Source: Colwellia_A sp041890515
GTDB lineage: Bacteria; Pseudomonadota; Gammaproteobacteria; Enterobacterales; Alteromonadaceae
Direction of reading: 5' to 3'
Length of the DNA stretch: 8,221 nucleotides
NCBI GenBank assembly: GCA_041890515.1
Contig: JASDWX010000007.1
Coordinates: 1-8,221 of the forward strand
Both the position numbers and the translations under genes were made by a program. This document shows positions 1 through 5,545 of this stretch, in pieces. The notes under the pieces are model-generated. The model searched no databases. It was given only the letters and a program-made list of their open reading frames with translations, and had not been told where the DNA came from. Every line of letters starts with the position of its first letter. The first letter of the stretch is position 1.

Positions 1-170
1 TAAATGAATTGAAAAAAGTGGCTTAAATACTCTCCAGATTCAGTTGACCATTACAATGAATATTAACTTTACATTAACGGAGCATCTAAAATTAACGTTG
101 CATAAAAGAGATCAATGAAAATAAGTAATAAAATAGGAAGAAGCAATACGCATGGCTATAAAACAAAGGT

Positions 171-213
171 ATTGTTAGGGCTTATATCGAGTGAAAATCC
201 TAGCCCTAACAAT
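171..213. terminator. 12-bp perfect inverted repeat, possible terminator of the exported hydrolase gene
   Basis: Positions 171-182 (ATTGTTAGGGCT) and 202-213 (AGCCCTAACAAT) are perfect reverse complements separated by 19 bases. The hairpin begins about 40 bases past the stop codon of the exported hydrolase gene. Read on the minus strand, the second arm is followed by ACCTTTGTTTTA, a weak T-rich tail rather than a clean T-run. On the plus strand no T-run follows. The stem is long for an ordinary intrinsic terminator and the loop is large. It could equally be a transcript-stabilising 3' hairpin, a bidirectional terminator for a gene to the left of the window, or a dispersed repeat unit. Confidence 0.5.
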
Positions 214-253
214 TAATACAGCGTTTATCAGACGAAATAAAATAATAAAAAAG

Positions 254-1225
254 TTAATTTTTCAAGTATTGAGTAAACCATTTTAATGCTTCTGCTCGGC
301 CCTCTTTCAAATTATCACCTTTGTACATATCGTAATGTCCACCAGGAAAAGTACGATAACGAGTTTCTAAGCGATCTTTTATAGTGTGATAAAGTAATTG
401 ACCATTTTCTTTATTTTCAAATAACTTTTCATCTTTAGCATCCATAATTAACGTCGCTGCTTTTAAGTCTTTACTATGTGACATGGGATCAAAACGTTTC
501 ATAGCAACCCAATCTGGATAACCTCTTAACATAGGGTTTACTTTACTTTTTGGACCAGGGTAAGGGGGGATTATTCCTCTAGCTGCCATAGCTTCTACTT
601 GACGCATTTGTTGTTCAGGAATAACACGTAGATTGTACTTGTAATTTAAAGGGGCTAATTGACTCACCAATGCTTTAACTCGATCATCATGAGCCGCAGC
701 TACAAGCGCTAAACCTCCACCCATACTCGTCCCCCAAATTCCTAGGTTATTAGGCATAACTTGCGGTTCACTGCCTAGAAAATGTAGAGCAGCGCGCACA
801 TCTTCAATCATAGATAGTGGGTTAATGATCTGACGAATATGAGTAGCTTTAACGTTTATCTCGGTAGCTTCGTCAACAGCAGCCAATTTTTCTGCTAATA
901 CAATTGGACCATCGCTTTGTCCCCAGCTTTTGAAATCAAAACTAAGTACTATAAATCCAAGCTTAGCAAAATGAGGGGCGTAGTTTTTCTGTATATTTTT
1001 TTTATTTCCTCCCCAACCAGGGACCATTAAAATACCCGGTAATTTGTCTCCCGTTTTAAGACCTTTAGGCTTATAAAGGTCACCTTCTAGACGTACACCT
1101 TCACTCCAAATGGTCACCACTTGGAGATCAACGTCTGAAACAGTTATAGCGTAAGCACTCCGAGATATTAAGCTGGATAAAAAAATAGTCGATACAACAA
1201 TAAATTTTGAATAAGCATTTAACAT
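254..1225 (-). CDS. Exported alpha/beta hydrolase (esterase/lactonase-like)
   Basis: This is a serine hydrolase of the alpha/beta fold, near the dienelactone hydrolase and X-Pro dipeptidyl-peptidase groups, and likely acts on esters, lactones or amides in the periplasm. The start is placed at 1225, giving 323 residues. AAGGA lies 10 bases upstream of this ATG, and the protein then opens with a textbook signal peptide: Lys7, a hydrophobic stretch at about 8-20, and an A-Y-A cleavage site after residue 26. An in-frame ATG at 1267 would add 14 polar residues before the signal. An oxyanion-loop region (VPGWGG, 68-73) precedes the nucleophile elbow GTSMGG with Ser167. Asp265 (or Asp262) and His297 in GGHYDMY complete the triad. 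A small lid lies at about 200-245. The gene follows the dehydrogenase gene by 88 bases and has its own palindromic operator candidate. The fold is confident; the substrate is unknown. Confidence 0.87.
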   Translation of the reverse strand: MLNAYSKFIVVSTIFLSSLISRSAYAITVSDVDLQVVTIWSEGVRLEGDLYKPKGLKTGDKLPGILMVPGWGGNKKNIQKNYAPHFAKLGFIVLSFDFKSWGQSDGPIVLAEKLAAVDEATEINVKATHIRQIINPLSMIEDVRAALHFLGSEPQVMPNNLGIWGTSMGGGLALVAAAHDDRVKALVSQLAPLNYKYNLRVIPEQQMRQVEAMAARGIIPPYPGPKSKVNPMLRGYPDWVAMKRFDPMSHSKDLKAATLIMDAKDEKLFENKENGQLLYHTIKDRLETRYRTFPGGHYDMYKGDNLKEGRAEALKWFTQYLKN

Positions 1226-1235
1226 CACAGATATG

Positions 1236-1240
1236 TCCTT
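1236..1240 (-). promoter_or_regulatory. Ribosome binding site deciding the exported hydrolase start
   Basis: AAGGA on the minus strand sits 10 bases before the ATG at 1223-1225. The upstream ATG at 1265-1267 has no comparable purine run in front of it. Together with the clean signal peptide that follows, this favours the shorter protein. Confidence 0.6.
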
Positions 1241-1243
1241 TTT

Positions 1244-1272
1244 ATTATATTTATTAGAAATTACCATGTGAG
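1244..1272 (-). promoter_or_regulatory. Candidate sigma70-type promoter of the exported hydrolase gene
   Basis: A perfect TATAAT (minus strand, 1244-1249) follows CTCACA (1267-1272, four of six matches to TTGACA) at 17-base spacing. Transcription would start near 1237, leaving a very short leader that begins at the ribosome binding site, which weakens the call. In AT-rich DNA a TATAAT arises easily by chance. If it is real, the palindrome at 1284-1299 would be centred about 54 bases upstream of the transcription start, in the range of an activator site. Confidence 0.28.
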
Positions 1273-1283
1273 AAAAATTAGAA

Positions 1284-1299
1284 AGTCACCTTCGTGACA
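1284..1299 (-). promoter_or_regulatory. Candidate Crp/Fnr-type operator upstream of the exported hydrolase
   Basis: The minus strand reads TGTCACGAAGGTGACT, that is TGTCA-N6-TGACT, with half-site spacing as in Crp/Fnr operators. It matches the site at 4729-4744 at 13 of 16 positions; only three spacer bases differ. It lies in the 88-base gap between the dehydrogenase stop and the hydrolase start. An alternative reading is a weak terminator of the upstream operon: the arms GTCAC/GTGAC with a 4-base loop are followed on the minus strand by TTTCTAATTTTT. Both roles could coexist. Confidence 0.55.
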
Positions 1300-1313
1300 C
1301 ATTAAAAGCTTTT

Positions 1314-2165
1314 TTATAACACTTTACGTTTTGCCAATACTCCTTTTTCAAAACCTAATACTTTTTCATAAGTTGCAGGAAACCATCGAGCAATACGATC
1401 AAGTAATTTAGCGTCATTACCTATCAATATTCTTCGTTTGTTGTTTACCAAACCATGCAAAATAACATCAGCAGCTTGCTCTGCAGTTGTTTTAGCCAAT
1501 TTGTTAAAATCTTCTAAGATTTGGCTTTTAGGCACGTGGTTTGTTGATATTTTAGCATTGTTAGTAATATTGGTTTTAATCCCACCAGGATGAACACAAT
1601 GTACTGAAACATTCGTGCCTGCCATTTCCATTTTTAATGACTCTGTAAAACCACGAACCGCAAACTTTGATGAGTTATAAGCACTTTGTAAAGGCAAAGA
1701 TAACAAGCCAAATAAACTTGAAACGTTGACTAAATGGGCATGAGGTGACTTCTTAAGAAAAGGTAAAAAGGCATGTGTTCCATAAACGACGCCCCAAAAG
1801 TTTATATTCATTAACCAATGAAAATCGTCAAAACTTTGATCTTCTACAGAATCAATTAGACTAACGCCAGCATTATTGAATAACATATCAACGTGTGAAA
1901 ACTGAGCAATAACTTTGTCAGCAAAGAGAGTAAACGCTTGTTTATCTGAAACATCAAAATCTTGTATAACACAGGTAACACCAAAAAAGATTAACTCTTC
2001 TTGAATGGCATATAAACCTTCAATATTTCTGTCCACTAATGCTAAATCACAACCTTTATCTGCTAACTTTAGTGCTAAGGCGCGCCCAATACCCGATGCA
2101 GCCCCCGTAATAACAGCAACCTTTCCTTGAAAATATGAATTTTTATCTATTTTATTATTACTCAT
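1314..2165 (-). CDS. Short-chain dehydrogenase/reductase (SDR), SadH-like
   Basis: This 283-residue classical SDR should interconvert an alcohol and a ketone or aldehyde with NAD(P)(H) in the cytoplasm. The cofactor-binding glycine motif TGAASGIG is at 20-27. Asp45 ends the second strand and suggests NAD(H), although the following Arg46 leaves NADP(H) possible. NNAG is at 97-100. The catalytic set is Asn122, Ser150, Tyr163 and Lys167 (YNSSK). PGG at about 193-195, followed by a helical substrate lid, matches the usual order. The final 40 residues are basic and extend beyond the minimal SDR core, as in the SadH-like group. The ATG overlaps the last 8 bases of the preceding hydrolase gene (ATGAGTAA), pointing to translational coupling. 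In a pathway with a Baeyer-Villiger enzyme its natural job would be supplying the ketone, which is inference from context. Confidence 0.9.
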   Translation of the reverse strand: MSNNKIDKNSYFQGKVAVITGAASGIGRALALKLADKGCDLALVDRNIEGLYAIQEELIFFGVTCVIQDFDVSDKQAFTLFADKVIAQFSHVDMLFNNAGVSLIDSVEDQSFDDFHWLMNINFWGVVYGTHAFLPFLKKSPHAHLVNVSSLFGLLSLPLQSAYNSSKFAVRGFTESLKMEMAGTNVSVHCVHPGGIKTNITNNAKISTNHVPKSQILEDFNKLAKTTAEQAADVILHGLVNNKRRILIGNDAKLLDRIARWFPATYEKVLGFEKGVLAKRKVL

Positions 2166-3072
2166 TTGTCAACTCGACTAAATATGCATGACTGACAATA
2201 TCGTCAACAATGCTAGGGATTAATTGAACAGGAAAATCATGTCCCATACCGGGATAAATTTTCAGTTTTGAATGTTTTATCGCTTTTGCCGTTGCTCTGC
2301 CTCCGTCACAATGAACCAATCCGTCAGCGTCTCCATGAATGACTAAGGTTGGCGTTAAGACTGACTTTAAACGTTCAGTTCTATCAGCAGCAACTAACAT
2401 TGCCAGGATTTGTCGAATAGTGCCTTTTCCACTAATCCCCCTCTCCATCAAACGATTTACTCTAAACGTTAGTTCTAGCTCATCCAGTGGATATTTCGGA
2501 CTACCAATAACGCGCCATTTGTTCATGTGGTAATTGAAACGATCAATATGTGCTTCAGAAGCTGGTTTTTGGGCTATTGCTTTATTTATTTCTGCAGTAA
2601 TTGGCGGTAACTTTTTATAGCCGGTTGTCGACATAATTGAGGTTAAACTATGTAAACGTTCGGGATGATTGATCGCAATTAACTGTGCGATCATTCCTCC
2701 CATAGATGCCCCAACAAGGTGTACTTTTTCACGACTTAACTTATCCAATAAACGAACAACATCTGTCATCATATCTTCAAGTTTGTATGGTACTTTTACT
2801 GACAAGCCCAACTTATTTTTTAATACTGTCCACAGTAAATGAGGTATCGGTAATTCATTAAGTTCTTCCGATTGCCCCATATCACGATTATCGAGCAATA
2901 GAACTTGAAAACCTTTATCGACAAAATCATCCACCATTTCGATGGGCCATCCCGATAAAGGTGCAGCTAATCCATGAATGAGAACGATGGTTGGATCGTA
3001 CTTATCACCGTGAATTTGATACGCTATATTAATGTTGTTCACTGTGACCTTTTCTTCAATAAAACTTGACAT
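2158..3072 (-). CDS. Cytoplasmic alpha/beta hydrolase, RdmC-like
   Basis: This 304-residue serine hydrolase has no signal peptide, so it is likely cytoplasmic. The oxyanion motif HG is at 33-34. DNRDMGQS at 61-68 is typical of the group that includes the methylesterase RdmC and related epoxide hydrolase/esterase proteins. The nucleophile is Ser123 in GASMGG. Asp250 in HGDADGLV (Asp248 is less likely) and His278 in GMGHDFP complete the triad. A helical cap spans about 150-225. The gene starts 63 bases after the monooxygenase stop, with AGG shortly before the ATG, and overlaps the dehydrogenase start by 8 bases, so the three form a likely operon. Next to a Baeyer-Villiger monooxygenase the expected role is hydrolysis of the ester or lactone product. 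That role is inferred from context and the exact substrate is unknown. Confidence 0.89.
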   Translation of the reverse strand: MSSFIEEKVTVNNINIAYQIHGDKYDPTIVLIHGLAAPLSGWPIEMVDDFVDKGFQVLLLDNRDMGQSEELNELPIPHLLWTVLKNKLGLSVKVPYKLEDMMTDVVRLLDKLSREKVHLVGASMGGMIAQLIAINHPERLHSLTSIMSTTGYKKLPPITAEINKAIAQKPASEAHIDRFNYHMNKWRVIGSPKYPLDELELTFRVNRLMERGISGKGTIRQILAMLVAADRTERLKSVLTPTLVIHGDADGLVHCDGGRATAKAIKHSKLKIYPGMGHDFPVQLIPSIVDDIVSHAYLVELTNE

Positions 3073-3135
3073 ACTACCTACTTATCAATATATTGCTTAG
3101 TTACGCGTTACCAAAACAAACCTATTGGTGTACAC

Positions 3136-4632
3136 TTATTTATAGGAAAACAAGTCATCGTCTAAATTGACTTTCGGTAGCACTTCTTTTTCAGACCAGT
3201 AATCTTGGCTATGCTGCCAATCTCCTTTACTGCCACGTTTGGGTAATAAATGCATTGATCTCATCATATAACCGGGATTAAATTCATTGGTATCAATCCA
3301 AGGAAGTAACTCCATATCCTTGTCTTCCTCACGTAAGGTCATTGTCACTTGCTTAACTTTCTTATCGTCCATGTGTCTAAGTAAACGACAAACAAAATCA
3401 CCGATCAGGTCAACACGTAAAGTCCAACTTGCACGGAAATATCCCATCACCCATGTCATGTTTGGGATCCCAGTAAACATCATTCCGCGATACCCAACAG
3501 TCTGTGAAAAGTCGACAATTTCATTATCAACAGAAAACTCAATTCCCCCTAAAATACTCAAATTGAAACCTGTTGCTGAAACAATAATATCCGCTTCAAG
3601 TTGCTCTCCTGATTTTAATAAAATACCTTGTTTATTAAAGCATTCAATCTCATCAGTTTTAATGCTGGCTTTACCAGAACGAATACCTGCAAAAATATCA
3701 CCATCAGGAACTACAGCAATACGCTGTCGCCAAGGGTTGTAGTTAGGTGTAAAATGTTTACCTACATCAAAGTCTGCTCCTAAATGTTCTTGTACACCTT
3801 CAATTAGGGCTTTCTTCACCTCATTTGGATAAGCTTGAGACGTTTTTATAAACCCATCTTGTTCTTGTAAAATTTGCTGACGAGAAATTTCATGTATCCA
3901 CATGTCGTCTATTTTAAGTGCGCGTAACTCATCAGTAAGTGGATTTTCATTTTTACGAGGAAAAAAATAGGTGGGTGAACGTTGTAATATCGTCACATGC
4001 TTAGTGTCAGCAGCAATATTAGGCACTAGTGTTGCTGCCGTTGCACCTGAGCCGATTACGACTACATTTTTATCTTTATAATCTAAATCTTCTGGCCATG
4101 TTTGTGGATGAATTAATTCACCTTTAAAAGTATCCATGCCATCCCACTTCGGCGTATAACCTTTTTCGTGTTTATAATAGCCCTGACACATCCATAAGAA
4201 GTTAGCGGTAAAAACGCGCGTTTCTTGCGTGCCTTTATTTAACGCCGTAATGGTCCAAAGCTGTTTTTTATTACACCATTTAGCGGTGTTTACATGATGG
4301 TTATAGCGAATATGTGGCGCTAAATCATTTTCATCAATGACTTCTCGTAAATAGTTCATGATCTCTTGACCACTGGCAATAGGCTTTCCTGTCCATGCTT
4401 TAAAACGATAACCAAAGGTAAATAAATCACTGTCCGAGCGTATGCCAGGATATTTATGCATGTGCCATGTGCCACCAAAACTTTCCATACCATCAAGTAC
4501 ACAAAAGGTCTTATGAGGATTTTGGTCTTTTAAATGATAAGCAGAGCCAAGGCCTGAAATGCCAGCCCCAATGATCATGACATCAAAATGTTCGCTATTT
4601 GTATTCTTTGATTTTTCGTTTTGTATGCTCAT
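3136..4632 (-). CDS. Class B flavin monooxygenase, Baeyer-Villiger type, EthA/MymA-like
   Basis: This 498-residue protein is a FAD- and NADPH-dependent monooxygenase expected to insert one oxygen into a ketone (giving an ester or lactone) or to oxidise a sulphur compound. The FAD-binding GAGISG is at 22-27. GGTW (53-56) is followed by YPGIRSDSD (61-69), a pattern characteristic of the EthA branch. The Baeyer-Villiger fingerprint FxGxxxHxxxWP is complete at 169-180. The NADP-binding GSGATA is at 194-199, YNPWRQR is at about 298-304 and the flavoprotein ATG-type motif DIIVSATGF is at 348-356. The length matches EthA and MymA (just under 500). AGG seven bases before the ATG supports the start. 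It is the first gene of a likely three-gene operon, preceded by a 154-bp region with a palindromic operator candidate. The family is near certain; the substrate is not predictable. Confidence 0.94.
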   Translation of the reverse strand: MSIQNEKSKNTNSEHFDVMIIGAGISGLGSAYHLKDQNPHKTFCVLDGMESFGGTWHMHKYPGIRSDSDLFTFGYRFKAWTGKPIASGQEIMNYLREVIDENDLAPHIRYNHHVNTAKWCNKKQLWTITALNKGTQETRVFTANFLWMCQGYYKHEKGYTPKWDGMDTFKGELIHPQTWPEDLDYKDKNVVVIGSGATAATLVPNIAADTKHVTILQRSPTYFFPRKNENPLTDELRALKIDDMWIHEISRQQILQEQDGFIKTSQAYPNEVKKALIEGVQEHLGADFDVGKHFTPNYNPWRQRIAVVPDGDIFAGIRSGKASIKTDEIECFNKQGILLKSGEQLEADIIVSATGFNLSILGGIEFSVDNEIVDFSQTVGYRGMMFTGIPNMTWVMGYFRASWTLRVDLIGDFVCRLLRHMDDKKVKQVTMTLREEDKDMELLPWIDTNEFNPGYMMRSMHLLPKRGSKGDWQHSQDYWSEKEVLPKVNLDDDLFSYK

Positions 4633-4670
4633 AATTTTACCTATTGAATAATAAAAAATTTAGTCTCTGT

Positions 4671-4685
4671 GCTTTAAGATAAAGC
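4671..4685. repeat. Small inverted repeat in the monooxygenase leader
   Basis: GCTTTA (4671-4676) and TAAAGC (4680-4685) form a perfect 6-bp stem with a 3-base loop, about 40-50 bases upstream of the monooxygenase start codon. On the minus strand it is followed, after a gap of eleven bases, by TTTTTT. This is too distant for a good intrinsic terminator, but a leader hairpin or weak attenuator is possible. It may also serve as the 3' end of the regulator transcript. Confidence 0.3.
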
Positions 4686-4728
4686 GGTAAACTGACAAAA
4701 TAATTTATCTTTTTCTTTAATTTTCTTA

Positions 4729-4744
4729 TGTCACCTGGGTGACT
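4729..4744. promoter_or_regulatory. Candidate Crp/Fnr-type operator upstream of the monooxygenase operon
   Basis: The plus strand reads TGTCACCTGGGTGACT. Inner arms GTCACC and GGTGAC are perfect reverse complements around a 2-base centre; in Crp/Fnr terms it is TGTCA-N6-TGACT. It is centred about 104 bases upstream of the monooxygenase ATG. On the minus strand a TATAGT hexamer (4742-4747) overlaps its upstream edge, so if that hexamer is a -10 element the site would act by repression. Matching spacing, strong symmetry and near identity with 1284-1299 make a protein-binding role likely. Which regulator binds is inference. Confidence 0.62.
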
Positions 4745-4753
4745 ATACGTTTT

Positions 4754-4769
4754 GTAAAATGACAAAATT
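4754..4769. repeat. One copy of a 16-bp near-direct repeat flanking the operator
   Basis: GTAAAATGACAAAATT here and GTAAACTGACAAAATA at 4687-4702 agree at 14 of 16 positions, in the same orientation and 67 bases apart. The operator candidate lies between them. The copy here also overlaps a 6-bp inverted repeat, TTTTGT-N6-ACAAAA (4750-4767). They may be accessory protein-binding sites, but AT-rich intergenic DNA can produce such similarity by chance. Confidence 0.3.
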
Positions 4770-4786
4770 CAAAGGTTATTTCTTGT

Positions 4787-5485
4787 TTATTCATCATTAT
4801 CTAATAGTGTTTTTGCTTTTAAAGCAGAGATGTCTTTGATGAGGTATTGCTGACCTTGCATATTTAATATGCCATCACGTTCCCACTCTTTTAATGCTTT
4901 ATTTATGCGCTGTCTTGATCCCATCGTTAATTCGGCCAATTCTTGTTGACTCATTTTTTTATTGATCAACACCCCTTCTTCAACATCTTTTCCATAATGG
5001 TGAGCGAACCATAAAATTCGACCTGCAAGCCTAGCACCCAATGGATAAAACAACATGCCGCCCAGTAGCTCTGACATTTTTAACGTACGTGATGCTTGAA
5101 ATAGAAATAAGTTTTTATAGATTATTGGAAATTGCTCTGCAACTGATTGCACAACTCTTTTAGGTATTTCGATAACGCTAGAATTCTCTAATACTTGTGC
5201 TTCAAACATTTCAATAGGTTGATTAGTTAACGAAAGTTCTCCTAACCATTCATTAGTTGAAAATTCGGTTATTGAAAATTCTTGTCCTTGAATACTGCTG
5301 ATTTTAATGCGAACAAAACCAGACACCACACCATAAACAAATTCACTTTCTTGCGCTAAGCGGTAAAGATATTTACTGTGATTGAAATGCTTTAAGCGTG
5401 CAGATTTAATAAGTGTTTCTATGCCCTTTTCTGGTACATCAGTAAAACATTCACAGTTTCTTATTAAAAAATCAATACTACTCAT
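4787..5485 (-). CDS. Crp/Fnr-family transcriptional regulator
   Basis: This 232-residue DNA-binding protein has the two-domain Crp/Fnr layout. A cyclic-nucleotide-like beta-barrel spans about 15-110 with the conserved GEL at 82-84. A dimerisation helix spans about 115-145 and a winged helix-turn-helix about 150-215, with the HTH near 178-198. The start at 5485 is preferred: GGA lies seven bases upstream, and a longer TTG start at 5512 would fall inside the upstream gene's terminator. The Arg-Ser pair that binds the cAMP phosphate in Crp is not seen after GEL, and there are only two cysteines (Cys11, Cys13), so neither cAMP nor an Fnr-type iron-sulphur cluster is expected. At the positions of Crp Arg180, Glu181 and Arg185 it has Arg191, Gln192 and Lys196. 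Its place just upstream of the monooxygenase operon suggests local control. The effector is unknown. Confidence 0.9.
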   Translation of the reverse strand: MSSIDFLIRNCECFTDVPEKGIETLIKSARLKHFNHSKYLYRLAQESEFVYGVVSGFVRIKISSIQGQEFSITEFSTNEWLGELSLTNQPIEMFEAQVLENSSVIEIPKRVVQSVAEQFPIIYKNLFLFQASRTLKMSELLGGMLFYPLGARLAGRILWFAHHYGKDVEEGVLINKKMSQQELAELTMGSRQRINKALKEWERDGILNMQGQQYLIKDISALKAKTLLDNDE

Positions 5486-5492
5486 TGTAATA

Positions 5493-5495
5493 TCC
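5493..5495 (-). promoter_or_regulatory. Weak ribosome binding site deciding the regulator start
   Basis: GGA on the minus strand lies seven bases before the ATG at 5483-5485. It is short, but it is better placed than anything before the TTG at 5510-5512, which sits inside a terminator stem. Confidence 0.45.
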
Positions 5496-5501
5496 AAACA
5501 T

Positions 5502-5533
5502 AAAAAATGCAAAGACCTTATTTTATGTCTTTG
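5502..5533 (-). terminator. Rho-independent terminator of the TonB receptor gene
   Basis: On the minus strand CAAAGAC (5533-5527) and GTCTTTG (5516-5510) form a perfect 7-bp stem with a 10-base loop. CA and a run of six T (5507-5502) follow. It begins 12 bases past the receptor stop codon, the normal position for an intrinsic terminator. It separates the receptor transcript from the regulator gene, whose ATG is only 17 bases further on. The regulator must therefore use read-through or a promoter lying in or before this hairpin. Confidence 0.78.
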
Positions 5534-5545
5534 ATAAATTTTTAG

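Noticed and set aside
3..26. Possible C-terminal tail of a plus-strand gene entering from the left (ends LKKVA then TAA)
   Set aside because: Eight codons cannot be distinguished from chance; the other two plus frames are also stopped within the first seven bases.
44..75. TTGACC as a -35 element of a plus-strand promoter
   Set aside because: No acceptable -10 box occurs at 16-18 bases, and there is no supported plus-strand gene to serve.
115..216. A 33-codon plus-strand reading frame (starts MKISNK, ends at TAA 214-216)
   Set aside because: It has only a weak ribosome binding site, overlaps the inverted repeat, has low-complexity composition and resembles no recognisable family.
1307..1313. 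AAAAGCTTTT self-complementary stretch at the dehydrogenase stop as a terminator
   Set aside because: The symmetry has no room for a loop, so it cannot form a useful RNA hairpin.
3128..3135. GTGTACAC palindrome just after the monooxygenase stop codon
   Set aside because: It is only 8 bp with no loop or T-run, and is not repeated near another promoter.
3287..3742. Plus-strand open frame of 151 codons inside the monooxygenase gene
   Set aside because: It is antisense to a fully motif-supported gene, with no domain signature and no ribosome binding site worth noting.
4787..5485. Regulator as an oxygen-sensing Fnr or a cAMP-binding Crp orthologue
   Set aside because: Only two cysteines are present, in a Cys-x-Cys pair, and the cAMP phosphate-binding Arg-Ser after GEL is missing.
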